DNA of 64,000 nucleotides. Origin: Cobetia amphilecti (GTDB taxonomy: Bacteria > Pseudomonadota > Gammaproteobacteria > Pseudomonadales > Halomonadaceae). Positions 44,581 to 53,740 of the stretch are shown one piece after another. The position numbers and the translations under genes were made by a program. The notes beneath the pieces were generated by a model, which worked only from the letters and a program-made list of their open reading frames with translations, searched no databases and was not told the DNA's origin. The first letter of the stretch is position 1; every line of letters starts with the position of its first letter. The DNA lies in assembly GCF_020217465.1 (NCBI RefSeq), contig NZ_CP084115.1:620001-684000 (forward strand), given 5' to 3'.

Positions 44581-44715
44581 AGCAGGACATTGCGCGAATC
44601 CACGTGGCCTGTGCTGGCTCTTGGCGGGCGCGGAACGTATAAAGAAGACCGGACCTGACAGCCAGGGATGTGGCAAGGACCGCTGCAGGAATCCAATAGA
44701 CTTACAGGTGACGAG

Positions 44716-45477
44716 ATGCACACGATCAAGACTTCCCTGCCGGCACTGCTGGCCATGTCCCTGCTGGCGGGTTGCGCCAGTACCGGAGACAGCGAGCCGA
44801 ACCCTCAGGACCCCTGGGAGGGCTTCAACCGTAACGTCTATACCTTCAATGACACCCTGGATCGCTATGCCCTCAAGCCGGTCGCGCAGGGCTATGACTA
44901 TGTGACGCCGGAGCTGGTACAGGATGGCGTGGGCAACTTCTTCTCCAATCTGGGAGAGGTCAGCACCATGTTCAACTCGGTGCTGCAGTGGAAGTGGGCC
45001 AATGCCGGTGTCTCCACCGGCCGTCTGCTGCTCAACTCCACCGTCGGCATCGGCGGCCTGTTCGACCCGGCCAGCGAGCTTGGCTGGACAGTGGATGAGG
45101 AAGACTTCGGTCAGACCCTCGCCGTCTGGGGCGCAGGGCAGGGGCCGTATCTGGTGCTGCCGCTGTTCGGTCCGAGTACCGTGCGTGATACCGCGGGCAT
45201 GCCGGTGGATTACTTCGCTGATCCCGTCAACTACGTCGAAGACGACAAGGTGCGTTACGGCCTGAAGGCGCTGGATCTGGTCGATACCCGTGCCGGTCTG
45301 CTCGAGCAGGAGAAGCTGATCCAGGGCGATCGTTACAGCTTCATTCGTGATGCCTACCTGCAGCGCCGCAACTTCGAGATCAACGATGGCAAGCTGGGCG
45401 ATGATCCCTTCGCCAGCGGCAGCTTCGATGATGCCGATCTCGACGGTGCCTTCGCACCGGAAGACGACAGCCAGTAA
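44716..45477 (+). CDS. mlaA: outer-membrane lipoprotein MlaA (VacJ)
   Basis: A 253-residue lipoprotein, the outer-membrane component of the Mla pathway that removes misplaced phospholipids from the outer leaflet. The lipobox LLAGC puts the lipidated cysteine at position 20. Family segments include DPWEGFNRNVYTFNDTLDRYALKP, NFFSNLGEV, GLFDPASELGW and GPYLVLPLFGPSTVRD. AGGTGA precedes the ATG at 44716. The rest of the mla operon is elsewhere, as is usual. The C terminus is an acidic tail. It heads a block (mlaA, rssB-like, rssC-like, tal) whose order I recognise from Pseudomonas. Confidence 0.95.
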   Translation: MHTIKTSLPALLAMSLLAGCASTGDSEPNPQDPWEGFNRNVYTFNDTLDRYALKPVAQGYDYVTPELVQDGVGNFFSNLGEVSTMFNSVLQWKWANAGVSTGRLLLNSTVGIGGLFDPASELGWTVDEEDFGQTLAVWGAGQGPYLVLPLFGPSTVRDTAGMPVDYFADPVNYVEDDKVRYGLKALDLVDTRAGLLEQEKLIQGDRYSFIRDAYLQRRNFEINDGKLGDDPFASGSFDDADLDGAFAPEDDSQ

Positions 45478-45592
45478 CGCGTCACCCGCAGCAGGCGACC
45501 GGTACCGTGAAGGGTCAGTGGTGCCGGTCGCGAGGGCAAGCAGCATCAAGACTGCGAGTGGATGGCAGTAAGGACGGGAATGAGGGGTTGGC

Positions 45593-46744
45593 ATGGCGGA
45601 TGAGCAAGGCAAGCGTCTGTTGATCGGTCTGATTGATCTTCCCGGCTCGCGGCGTGATGCGCTGGCGAACCTGTTGACGGATGAACGCTGTGCGGTGGCG
45701 GCCTGTGATGGCATCGCGACACTGCCCAGCGGGGTGGCGGTGGTGGTCGCGCATGTCGAGGCCGTTTCCAGTCATGAGTGGGCGCGGCTGGCCGAGCGCC
45801 TGCCGACGGTGGTGGTGGCCGAGAGCCGTGGCGATGAATGCCTGCTGCCGGCGGTGGAGGCCGGGCTGGTCGATTACCTCATCTCGCCGCGCGAGCATGG
45901 CTCGGTATTGCGCAGTCTGCTCAAGCGGGCGGCGGAGCATCACCAGCTGGCCCATGAGCACGCCAAGGCACGCGCGCGCCTCGAGGAGCTCAACGAGCAC
46001 CTGGAGACGCATCTGGCGCTGCTGCGTCAGGACCAGCAGGCCGGTGGCCAGATCCAGCAGCGTCTGCTGCCCCAGAGCGGGCAGCACATCAACGGCGTCA
46101 GTTACGAGTACTGCCTGTCGCCGTCGCTGTATCTGTCGGGTGACTTCCTCGAGTATCAGGCGATCGACGAACGCTTCAGCCTGTTCTACTTTGCGGATGT
46201 CTCCGGTCATGGCGCCTCGTCGGCCTTCGTGACCGTGCTGCTCAAGCTGCTGTTCGCACGCGCGATCCGCCACTGGGAGGAACATACGCCGGAAACCTTC
46301 GGCCCCGAGTGGCTGGCGCTGCTCAACCGTGAACTGATCGACAGTGGTATCGGCAAGCATGCCACGGTGATGTGTGGTGTGATGGACCGTGACACGCGCA
46401 CGCTGCATTACACCCTGGGCGCCCAGCTGCCGATGCCGGTACTGGTCACGCCCGATGGCGAGCTGCGTGAGCTGGAAGGCAGCGGTCGGCCGGTGGGGCT
46501 CTTCCCAGACACCCGCTATCCAGCGTATCGTGTGGCGCTTCCTGAGCGGTTCCGTCTGTGGCTGGCCAGTGATGGTGTACTGGAATGCCTGCCGGGCGAG
46601 GCGCTGGAGGACAGGACTCGAGCACTGCATCAACGGATTCTGAGCAGTGAGGATGTGCAAGGATTGCGTCGTGGACTGGCGCTGGATGGCGAGCTGCCGG
46701 ATGACCTTACCTTGATGACGCTGACAGGATTCCATGATGGATGA
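45593..46744 (+). CDS. rssB: RssB-like pseudo-receiver / PP2C phosphatase
   Basis: A 383-residue regulator with a receiver-like domain (about 8-112), a helical linker (about 118-155) and a SpoIIE-type PP2C phosphatase (about 160-380). The phosphatase keeps its metal residues in YFADVSGHG, LASDGVLE and PDDLTLMTL, so it should be active. The receiver does not: the strand VAVVVAHVEA has no phospho-accepting Asp, and the usual Lys-Pro is replaced in LISPREHG. Its partner is the STAS protein encoded directly downstream with an 11-base overlap, implying dephosphorylation of that antagonist. The name follows the Pseudomonas locus, where the pair influences RpoS; that role is inferred here. Confidence 0.85.
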   Translation: MADEQGKRLLIGLIDLPGSRRDALANLLTDERCAVAACDGIATLPSGVAVVVAHVEAVSSHEWARLAERLPTVVVAESRGDECLLPAVEAGLVDYLISPREHGSVLRSLLKRAAEHHQLAHEHAKARARLEELNEHLETHLALLRQDQQAGGQIQQRLLPQSGQHINGVSYEYCLSPSLYLSGDFLEYQAIDERFSLFYFADVSGHGASSAFVTVLLKLLFARAIRHWEEHTPETFGPEWLALLNRELIDSGIGKHATVMCGVMDRDTRTLHYTLGAQLPMPVLVTPDGELRELEGSGRPVGLFPDTRYPAYRVALPERFRLWLASDGVLECLPGEALEDRTRALHQRILSSEDVQGLRRGLALDGELPDDLTLMTLTGFHDG

Positions 46745-47291
46745 AGGACGTATCCAGGCCGTGTTCGAAGACGGCCTGTTCGTGCTCAAGCTATCCGGTG
46801 ATGTACGCCTGACGCTGTGTGCCACGCTGGATCAGCAGGTACAGCGCGTGGCTGCGGTTGAGGGACTGGAAAGCGTGATCATCGATCTGCGCGAAGCGAC
46901 CAATGTCGATTCCACCGCACTGGGCTTTCTGGCCAAGCTGGCGCTGGCGGTCCGCGACCGGCTGGTGATGCCGGCGCAGGTGGTGGCTGCCCATCCCGAC
47001 GTGCTGACCATGCTCAAGGTGATGGGGTTCGACGAGGTGGCCAGTGTCGTGGACGCCGGCAGCCTGCCGGAGGCGGACCAGGCCGATCTGGACGGGGCTT
47101 CCTGCTGCAACGCGCCAGCGCTGAACGAGTCTCAGGATGACGCCGATGCCTCGCCCCAGCAGGAACAGGAGCTGCGCGGACGCATTCTCGAGGCTCACCG
47201 GCTGTTGATGTGCCTGAACGGCCACAACCGCCTGGAGTTCCAGCCGCTGATCGAGCTGCTGGAAAGCGAGGAGCATCGCCAGCCGCACTGA
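46734..47291 (+). CDS. rssC: STAS-domain anti-sigma factor antagonist (RssC-like)
   Basis: A 185-residue protein with an N-terminal STAS domain (about 1-105). The phosphorylatable serine lies in EATNVDSTALGFLAK, the position used by SpoIIAA-type antagonists. A C-terminal extension of about 80 residues contains a CC pair and an acidic stretch, then a helix (GRILEAHRLLMCLNGHNRL); this part is not typical of simple STAS proteins. The gene starts inside the phosphatase gene (ATGATG at 46734). The kinase or anti-sigma partner is not in the window. Confidence 0.87.
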   Translation: MMDEGRIQAVFEDGLFVLKLSGDVRLTLCATLDQQVQRVAAVEGLESVIIDLREATNVDSTALGFLAKLALAVRDRLVMPAQVVAAHPDVLTMLKVMGFDEVASVVDAGSLPEADQADLDGASCCNAPALNESQDDADASPQQEQELRGRILEAHRLLMCLNGHNRLEFQPLIELLESEEHRQPH

Positions 47292-47316
47292 AGGCGCGCT
47301 GGGACGTTGAGCCTCA

Positions 47317-47378
47317 CAGCACGCTGCTGAAAGCACGAATCTGACAGCGCGATCCAGACAGCACGTTTCTGAAAGCAC
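47317..47378 (+). repeat. 14-bp tandem repeat 25 bases after the rssC stop
   Basis: Units CAGCACGCTGCTGA, AAGCACGAATCTGA, CAGCGCGATCCAGA and CAGCACGTTTCTGA, followed by a partial AAGCAC that runs into the terminator. Confidence 0.85.
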
Positions 47379-47419
47379 AAAAAAGCGCCTGCCGTGAAAT
47401 ACGGCAGGCGCTTTTTGTT
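47378..47419 (+). terminator. bidirectional terminator between rssC and tal
   Basis: AAAAAAGCGCCTGCCGT and ACGGCAGGCGCTTTTT pair around GAAAT. A and T runs on both sides suit both convergent transcripts. Confidence 0.92.
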
Positions 47420-47433
47420 GCCTTGGCCATTCA

Positions 47434-47460
47434 ATGAGCTCTTGCTTAACAAGAGCTCAT
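47434..47460 (-). other. perfect 11-bp inverted repeat between terminator and tal stop
   Basis: ATGAGCTCTTG and CAAGAGCTCAT flank CTTAA. It is a second hairpin in the tal 3' UTR, without a T-run, and could protect the 3' end or be a protein site. Confidence 0.5.
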
Positions 47461-47483
47461 CATCGGCGTTATGCTCCGTTGGC

Positions 47484-48422
47484 TCAGTGGCTGCGCAGTT
47501 CGGCCAGCAGAGTCTCGAGCTTGCGCTGATCGGCCATGAACTTGCGGATACCTTCGCCCATCTTCTCGGTGGCCATGGCGTCTTCGTTCATGTCCCAGCG
47601 GAAGTTGGACTCGGTCAGCACTTCCGGCACGTTCTGCTCGGCATCGGCGGCCAGCAGGCGACGTTCCAGCGGGCCGGTGCTCTCGGCCAGCTCACCCAGC
47701 AGTGCCGGCGAGATGGTCAGGCGGTCACAGCCGGCCAGCGCTTCGATCTCGCCGGTGTTGCGGAAGCTGGCGCCCATCACGATGGTCTTGTAGCCGTGAC
47801 CCTTGTAGTGCTCGTAGATGGCCTTGACCGACTTCACGCCCGGGTCGTTGTCGCCGCTGAAGTCGGCATCCGGCTGATTGGCCTTGTGCCAGTCGAGGAT
47901 ACGACCGACGAAGGGCGAGATCAGCGTCACGCCGGCATCGGCACAGGCCTGGGCCTGGGCGAAGCTGAACAGCAGCGTCAGGTTGGTGCGGATGCCTTCG
48001 CGCTCGAGCTTCTCGGCGGCGCGAATGCCTTCCCAGGTGGAGGCGGTCTTGATCAGGATGCGTTCCTGACCGACGCCATTGGCGGCGTAGCGCTCGATGA
48101 TGCGATGCGCGCGACGGATGGTCTCGTCGGCATCGAAGGACAGGCGGGCGCTGACCTCGGTGGAGACATAGCCCGGCACCAGGCCGGCGATCTCGGTACC
48201 GATATCCACGGCCACGGCATCGACGGCATCATCGATGTCGGTGGCCTTGCGCGCGACTTCGGTCAGGCGCTCGCGACGTGACGGGTCCTGAGCGGCCTGC
48301 AGGATCAGTGACGGGTTGGTGGTAGCATCAGTGGGCGCGAAGCGACGAATGGCCTCGAGGTCACCGGTGTCGGCGACGACGGTGGTCATTTCCTTGAGTT
48401 GGGAGAGCTTGTCCTGTGCCAT
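47484..48422 (-). CDS. tal: transaldolase
   Basis: A 312-residue class I transaldolase (TalB type) that transfers dihydroxyacetone units in the non-oxidative pentose phosphate pathway. The Schiff-base lysine is Lys125 in [13 protein letters not shown]; other signatures are [11 protein letters not shown] at 31-41 and [12 protein letters not shown]. The start at 48422 gives [12 protein letters not shown], as in the family, with AGGAAA upstream; the frame is open 152 codons further without support. It converges on rssC and shares its terminator. Confidence 0.95.
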   Translation of the reverse strand: MAQDKLSQLKEMTTVVADTGDLEAIRRFAPTDATTNPSLILQAAQDPSRRERLTEVARKATDIDDAVDAVAVDIGTEIAGLVPGYVSTEVSARLSFDADETIRRAHRIIERYAANGVGQERILIKTASTWEGIRAAEKLEREGIRTNLTLLFSFAQAQACADAGVTLISPFVGRILDWHKANQPDADFSGDNDPGVKSVKAIYEHYKGHGYKTIVMGASFRNTGEIEALAGCDRLTISPALLGELAESTGPLERRLLAADAEQNVPEVLTESNFRWDMNEDAMATEKMGEGIRKFMADQRKLETLLAELRSH

Positions 48423-48746
48423 GCAAGAGTTTCCTGTACTGAGCGTGAGCCACCCGAAGGGGTGAGTGGCCCTCATGAATAAGGCAAGAGGTGAAGGGCA
48501 GGGGCCGCCGGAGCGAGCGCTGCCACCGAGTGTGCACCCACGCCTGCCGGCTGTGAAGGCATCGCGGGCCGATCGCCCCAAGTGGATGATCCGCGGGGAT
48601 TTCATCAGCGTGATGTGACATTCGTCACCTGTGTAGGTCAACTGTATCAATTGTGCGGCGGCGCGCCCACTGTCGTCATCTGACGGCAAGGGCGTGGCGT
48701 TTTCGGCACGTGGACATACCATCGACAAACGATTGCAGGAGGGGAT
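48423..48746. other. 324-base divergent promoter region, tal/bcr-like
   Basis: No gene. A short palindrome, GTGAC-ATTC-GTCAC, at 48615-48628 may be an operator for either gene; no regulator gene is adjacent. Confidence 0.4.
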
Positions 48747-49964
48747 GTGGACAAGCGTCAAACCCGTCAGCTGGCCTTGCTGGTCGCGGCCAATACGGCC
48801 CTGGCTCCATTGGCCATCGATGCCTATCTGCCGGCATTGCCGGCCATGGCAGAAGACCTGGCGACCACGGTGCACCATACGGAGCTGTCGCTGTCGGTCT
48901 TCCTGCTCGGCTTCTCGCTGGGGCAGCTGATCTTCGGCCCGCTGTCAGACCGTATCGGGCGCAAGCCGGTCCTGCTGTCAGGCATCTTCGTTTTCCTGCT
49001 GGCGAGTCTGGCCATCACTCAGGTCGAGAGCCTCGAAGGGCTCTATGCGCTGCGCTTCCTGCAGGCGCTGGGCGGCGGCGCCTCGGTGGTCAATTCCTCG
49101 GCGATCGTGCGCGATTGCTTCAGTGGCCGCGAGGCGGCCAAGGTGCTGTCCACCGTCGCGGTGATCATGATGCTGGCGCCCTTGATCGCGCCTGCCATCG
49201 GCAGTCTGCTGCTGGGCATGGCGGGCTGGTGGCTGATCTTCGCCTTCCTGGCCGCCTATGCCGCCTTCCTGCTGGTGGTGCTGCCGCTGCGCTTGCCCGA
49301 GACCCGACGCAAGCGCGAGGCGGACGAGCCGCCGGCCAGTCTCCTGCAGGTCGCGCGTGACTATGCCAGCGTGCTGCGCCACGGGCCGGCGATGGGCTAT
49401 GCGCTGACGCAGGCGATGGGCTTCGGTGGCATGTTTGCCTTCATCACCGCGTCGCCCTACGTCTATATGCAGCATTTCGGAGTGACGGCGGCCTGGTACC
49501 CGGTGCTGTTCGGCGCCAACATCCTGTTCATGTTCACCGCCAACCGTCTCAACGTGCGCCTGCTGTCACGCCTGTCGCCGCCGCGCCTGCTGCGCATCGG
49601 CATCGGTATCCAGCTGTCTGCCGCCATCCTGCTGGTATCGGCGTTGGCGCTGGGGCTGGACCTGCTCTACGTCATCGCGCCGCTGCTGATGGTGTTCGTC
49701 GGGGCCAACGGCATGGTGGCGCCCAACGCGATCTCCTCGGCGCTGGAGTATTTCCCGCGCATCAGCGCCACGGCCAATGCGCTGATCGGCAGCATGCAGT
49801 TTGCCAGTGGCGCCGTGATCGGCATGTTGATCGCAGGTCTGGCGATGGACAGCCTGTGGCCGATGATTCTCGGCATGCTGGGCACGGCGCTGGTCAGCAA
49901 TATTCTGCTGCGGGTGCTGGCAGGGCGTCGCGCCCTGGCGCGCCATGAGACGCCGTCCGACTGA
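48747..49964 (+). CDS. Bcr/CflA family drug-resistance MFS exporter
   Basis: A 405-residue transporter with 12 helices of the Bcr/CflA (DHA1) group. Signatures are [14 protein letters not shown] in helix 1, [21 protein letters not shown] after helix 2, and [21 protein letters not shown] in helix 4. These efflux pumps use the proton gradient and export bicyclomycin, chloramphenicol or sulfonamides in other species; the substrate here is unknown. The start is GTG at 48747 just after AGGAGGGG; the overlapping ATG at 48745 is out of frame. It is transcribed alone. Confidence 0.9.
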   Translation: MDKRQTRQLALLVAANTALAPLAIDAYLPALPAMAEDLATTVHHTELSLSVFLLGFSLGQLIFGPLSDRIGRKPVLLSGIFVFLLASLAITQVESLEGLYALRFLQALGGGASVVNSSAIVRDCFSGREAAKVLSTVAVIMMLAPLIAPAIGSLLLGMAGWWLIFAFLAAYAAFLLVVLPLRLPETRRKREADEPPASLLQVARDYASVLRHGPAMGYALTQAMGFGGMFAFITASPYVYMQHFGVTAAWYPVLFGANILFMFTANRLNVRLLSRLSPPRLLRIGIGIQLSAAILLVSALALGLDLLYVIAPLLMVFVGANGMVAPNAISSALEYFPRISATANALIGSMQFASGAVIGMLIAGLAMDSLWPMILGMLGTALVSNILLRVLAGRRALARHETPSD

Positions 49965-49983
49965 GAAAGGCTTGAGCCGGCGA

Positions 49984-50001
49984 CTGTCACACAGTTGTCA
50001 T
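49984..50001 (+). promoter_or_regulatory. Pho box upstream of pstS
   Basis: CTGTCACACAGTTGTCAT reads as two 7-bp half-sites (CTGTCAC, TTGTCAT) with a 4-base spacer, close to the PhoB consensus CTGTCAT-N4-CTGTCAT. It ends 75 bases before the pstS ATG, suitable for an activator at -35. Confidence 0.82.
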
Positions 50002-50076
50002 GAATGCTTGGCAAGGTACTCCCTGTAGACAAGAAGCCACCTCACTGGCTCATTCCTATCGCAAGGAGTTTCAGGC

Positions 50077-51093
50077 ATGAAGGCGTTCCTCAAGTCCGGT
50101 CTCGCAGTGGCTGTCATCGCTGCATCAGTTGGTGCTGCAGAAGCCCGTGAACAGCTGCGCATCGTGGGTTCTTCCACGGTCTATCCGTTCTCCAGCTACG
50201 TCGCTGAAGAACTGGGTGCCACCAGCGATTTCCCGACTCCGGTCATCGAATCCACCGGTTCCGGCGGCGGCATGAAGCTGTTCTGTGAAGGTGTCGGTGA
50301 CAGCACTCCGGACATCACCAACGCCTCTCGCCGCATGAAGACGTCTGAATTCGAGCGCTGTGAAGAGAACGGCGTGACCGATATCACCGAAGCCATGATC
50401 GGCTTCGACGGTATCGCCTTCGCCCAGTCTGTCCGCGATGGCAGCATGGACCTGACCCGTGAGCAGATCACCCTGGCGGTCGCCGCTCAGGTGCCGGTCG
50501 ACGGCAAGCTGGTCGACAACCCCTACACCAAGTGGTCCGAGATCGACTCCTCCCTGCCGGACCGCAAGATCACCGTCTACGGGCCGCCTTCCACTTCCGG
50601 TACCCGTGACGCCTTCGAAGAGCTGGTGATGGAAGTCTCCACCGAAGAGATGGAAGGCTACGGCGGTGAGGGTTACACCAACATCCGTCAGGACGGTCAC
50701 TACATCGCTGCCGGCGAGAATGACAACCTGATCATCCAGAAGCTGGTCGAGAACACCGAAGCCTTCGGTATCTTCGGCTACTCCTTCCTCGAAGAGAATG
50801 CTGACAAGGTCGTCGGTGCTTCCATCGATGGCGTGCAGCCGGAAGCCGATGCCATCTCCTCTGGCGAGTACCCGGTCTCCCGCTCCCTGTTCTACTACGT
50901 GAAGAACCAGCACAAGGATGACGTGCCGGCTCAGCAGGCCTACAACGACCTGTTCATGAGCGAGAAGATGATCGGTGAGCTGGGCTACCTGAAGGGCATC
51001 GGTCTGATCCCGCTGCCGAAGGAAGAGCGCGCCACGCTTCGCGAGCAGGTCGCTGAGCGCACCAAGCTGACTCTGGCCGATCTCCAGAAGTAA
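50077..51093 (+). CDS. pstS: periplasmic phosphate-binding protein PstS
   Basis: A 338-residue substrate-binding protein of the high-affinity phosphate ABC importer. A signal peptide of about 23 residues (LAVAVIAASVGAAEA) precedes EQLRIVGSSTVYPFSSYVAEEL. Phosphate-contact segments are ESTGSGGGMKLFCEGVG, NASRRMK and PPSTSGTRDAFEEL. GAFGIFGY-type FGIFGYSFLEEN is also conserved. It is of the proteobacterial long-loop type, unlike E. coli PstS. A Pho box lies upstream. pstC follows after 128 bases that include a weak hairpin, which may let pstS be expressed more strongly than the rest. Confidence 0.95.
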   Translation: MKAFLKSGLAVAVIAASVGAAEAREQLRIVGSSTVYPFSSYVAEELGATSDFPTPVIESTGSGGGMKLFCEGVGDSTPDITNASRRMKTSEFERCEENGVTDITEAMIGFDGIAFAQSVRDGSMDLTREQITLAVAAQVPVDGKLVDNPYTKWSEIDSSLPDRKITVYGPPSTSGTRDAFEELVMEVSTEEMEGYGGEGYTNIRQDGHYIAAGENDNLIIQKLVENTEAFGIFGYSFLEENADKVVGASIDGVQPEADAISSGEYPVSRSLFYYVKNQHKDDVPAQQAYNDLFMSEKMIGELGYLKGIGLIPLPKEERATLREQVAERTKLTLADLQK

Positions 51094-51117
51094 GCAACGC
51101 AGCTGACCCTCTGACGC

Positions 51118-51145
51118 GGCCGGTTGCCCTTGGCAGCCGGCCCGT
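51118..51145 (+). other. weak hairpin between pstS and pstC
   Basis: GCCGG and CCGGC arms within 51118-51140 are followed by CCGTTTGCTTG. It may act as a partial terminator or an mRNA 3' barrier giving excess pstS message. Confidence 0.35.
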
Positions 51146-51221
51146 TTGCTTGACTGGTCGCAGGGTTTCGCAAGGCATGAAGCCTTCCCCCTGTGAACAA
51201 CGCGACTCCGGGACCCGAAAG

Positions 51222-52478
51222 ATGCAGACTCAGCAGATCTTTCTCTTCTTCATAGGCATCGTGGCGCTGGCTGGCCTGGTGGCCTTCTTCAGCGGCCGCA
51301 GCAAGGCACAGCGTGTGCGTGCCAGCGGTGCTGAAATGTACGCCCAGCCGGATCAGTACGGCTGGTTCACGGCAATCTCCAGCGCAGGGCCTGCTCTGCT
51401 GGTCGGTCTGGCAGCCGTCGTTGCGATTGCCACCGCAGATATCGATATCGAAGGCATGCAGCTGCTGATCGCCAGTCTGGTCGTCGCAGCCGTCGGCCTG
51501 GTCATCGGCCTCGCCTTGGTGAAGCCTGATTTCCATGCGCGCAATGCCATCGAGACCCTCATTCGTTATGTGTTGATCGGCGCGGCGATGATCTCCATCG
51601 TCACGACGTTCGGCATTCTGGTCTCGATCATCTTCGAGGCCATCCGCTTCTTCCAGATGGAAAGCTTCTGGACCTTCATCACCGGCACCACCTGGGATCC
51701 GGGCAACAGCTTCCAGATGGCCGCCGGCCGTGGTGAAGGTGTCGAGAGCACCGCCAACTTCGGCGCCGTACCGCTGTTCGCCGGTACCTTCATGATCACC
51801 CTGATCGCGATGCTGGTGGCCATTCCCATCGGTCTGCTCGCCGCGGTCTACATGGCAGAGTTCGCCCCCGAGAGCGTGCGTACCGTCGCCAAGCCGGTGC
51901 TGGAAGTGCTCGCCGGTATCCCGACCGTGGTCTACGGCTTCTTCGCCGCCATCACCGTCGCGCCGCTGATCGTCGACATCTTCTCGCCGCTGGGCATCGA
52001 GGCGTCCTACAACAACGCGCTGGCGCCGGGGCTGGTCATGGGCATCATGATCATTCCGTTCATTTCCTCACTGTCCGATGACGTCATCACCTCCGTGCCG
52101 GACACCATGCGTCAGGGCTCTCTGGCGCTGGGCATGACCCACGGCGAGACCATCCGCAACGTCATCCTGCCGGCCGCGCTGCCGGGCATCATCTCCGCGT
52201 CTCTGCTGGCCATGTCACGCGCCCTCGGCGAGACGATGATCGTGGTGATGGCGGCGGGCATGCGTCCGAACCTGACCGCCAACCCGCTGGAAGACATGAC
52301 CACCGTCACGGTGCGCATCGTTGCCGCGTTGACCGGCGACCAGGAATTCGCGAGTGCCGAGACACTGTCGGCCTTCGCGCTGGGTCTGGTGCTGTTCGTT
52401 GTCACTCTGCTGCTGAACATGGTCTCGGTGGTCCTGATCCGCCGCTTCCGTGAGAAGTACAGCGCCAACAACCTCTGA
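51222..52478 (+). CDS. pstC: phosphate ABC transporter permease PstC
   Basis: A 418-residue inner-membrane permease, about 100 residues longer than E. coli PstC. The extra N-terminal part holds three additional hydrophobic segments (QQIFLFFIGIVALAGLVAFF, AISSAGPALLVGLAAVVAIA, MQLLIASLVVAAVGLVIGLALV). The canonical part follows, with the ABC-permease EAA loop at MRQGSLALGMTHGETIRNVILPAALPG. The start is ATG at 51222; upstream in-frame codons lack a ribosome site. pstA begins 14 bases after the stop. Confidence 0.93.
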   Translation: MQTQQIFLFFIGIVALAGLVAFFSGRSKAQRVRASGAEMYAQPDQYGWFTAISSAGPALLVGLAAVVAIATADIDIEGMQLLIASLVVAAVGLVIGLALVKPDFHARNAIETLIRYVLIGAAMISIVTTFGILVSIIFEAIRFFQMESFWTFITGTTWDPGNSFQMAAGRGEGVESTANFGAVPLFAGTFMITLIAMLVAIPIGLLAAVYMAEFAPESVRTVAKPVLEVLAGIPTVVYGFFAAITVAPLIVDIFSPLGIEASYNNALAPGLVMGIMIIPFISSLSDDVITSVPDTMRQGSLALGMTHGETIRNVILPAALPGIISASLLAMSRALGETMIVVMAAGMRPNLTANPLEDMTTVTVRIVAALTGDQEFASAETLSAFALGLVLFVVTLLLNMVSVVLIRRFREKYSANNL

Positions 52479-52492
52479 GGCCGAGACTAGAC

Positions 52493-53659
52493 ATGAGCCA
52501 TTCATTCGACGATATCTCGGCCCAGCTGAAGGGCCGTCATCGCCGCACCAAGCGCCTGAAATTCATGTCCATGGGCGCACTCGCCCTGGCCGCCACCTTC
52601 CTGGTGGTCTTCATCGGCGACATGGTCATGCGCGGCTACCCGGCCTTCCAGCAGGCAGAACTGCACGTGCCGGTCACCTACAGCGAGCAGTCGCAGGAAA
52701 TCCCGCTGGCAGCGGTGGAAGAAGACGTGCGTGACCTGGTCAGCCGCGGCTGGCTGCGCCAGCTGCCGCGCGACATGGCCGCTGACGCCAGCCTGATGGG
52801 GCAGACGATCGACCGCTGGGTGATCGCCGATGACCAGGTCGATCAGTACCTCAAGGGCCACAAGTCACACCTGAAGCCCAAGCAGACCGCCGTGCTGGAC
52901 CGCATGATCGAGAACGGCACGGCTGAGCTCAAGTTCAACATCAACTTCTTCACCACCGGTGATTCGAAGTTGCCGGAATACGCCGGTATCTGGTCGGCCG
53001 CGATGGGCACGATCCTGACGCTGCTGGTCACGCTGGCCTTCGCCTTCCCGGTCGGCGTGCTGACGGCGGTCTATCTGGAGGAGTTCGCTCCGGACAACCG
53101 CTTCACCCAGGCCATCGAGATCAACATCAACAACCTGGCGGCGGTGCCGTCGATCCTGTTCGGTCTGCTGGGTCTGGCGATCTTCATCAACTTCTTCGGC
53201 ATGCCGCGTTCCTCCCCGCTGGTCGGTGGTCTGACGCTGGGTCTGATGACCTTGCCGGTGATCATCATCACCACGCGCTCGGCGCTGCGCAGCGTACCGG
53301 ACACCATTCGTCAGGCCGCTTTCGGCGTCGGCTGCTCCCGCTGGCAGGTGGTGCGTGACCACGTGCTGCCGCTGTCACTGCCGGGGATTCTGACCGGTTC
53401 CATCATCGGCCTGGCACAGGCGATGGGCGAGACCGCGCCGTTGATCATCGTCGGCATGGTGGCCTTCATTCCGGATGCGCCGACCGCCATCACCCAGGCT
53501 GCCACCGTGCTGCCGGCCCAGATATTCACCTGGGCGGGCGAGCCGGAGCAGGCCTATGTTGAACGTACTGCGGCGGGCATCCTGGTGCTGCTGTCAGTGC
53601 TGATCCTACTCAATGCCGCAGCCGTGATGCTGCGCAAGAAATTCGAGCGTCGCTGGTAG
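52493..53659 (+). CDS. pstA: phosphate ABC transporter permease PstA
   Basis: A 388-residue permease, longer than E. coli PstA (296). After the first helix (MGALALAATFLVVFIGDMVM) there is a periplasmic insertion of about 120 residues (roughly 50-170) that E. coli lacks. The remaining helices and the EAA loop (IRQAAFGVGCSRWQVVRDHVLPLSLPG) are normal. It forms the membrane channel with PstC. The operon order pstSCAB is kept; pstB follows after 81 bases. Confidence 0.93.
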   Translation: MSHSFDDISAQLKGRHRRTKRLKFMSMGALALAATFLVVFIGDMVMRGYPAFQQAELHVPVTYSEQSQEIPLAAVEEDVRDLVSRGWLRQLPRDMAADASLMGQTIDRWVIADDQVDQYLKGHKSHLKPKQTAVLDRMIENGTAELKFNINFFTTGDSKLPEYAGIWSAAMGTILTLLVTLAFAFPVGVLTAVYLEEFAPDNRFTQAIEININNLAAVPSILFGLLGLAIFINFFGMPRSSPLVGGLTLGLMTLPVIIITTRSALRSVPDTIRQAAFGVGCSRWQVVRDHVLPLSLPGILTGSIIGLAQAMGETAPLIIVGMVAFIPDAPTAITQAATVLPAQIFTWAGEPEQAYVERTAAGILVLLSVLILLNAAAVMLRKKFERRW

Positions 53660-53740
53660 GCAGCTGCGAGGCGGCCCGCCGATTGGCCGGTCGCCTTCCA
53701 CCCTTAGCCCTGGCCCACGACTCATCAAGGAATACGAGAC

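Noticed and set aside
43186-45714. 842-codon open frame on the minus strand
   Set aside because: It lies entirely antisense to the ketosynthase and mlaA genes, is His/Arg/Gln-rich and matches no family. Long antisense frames are common in this high-GC codon usage.
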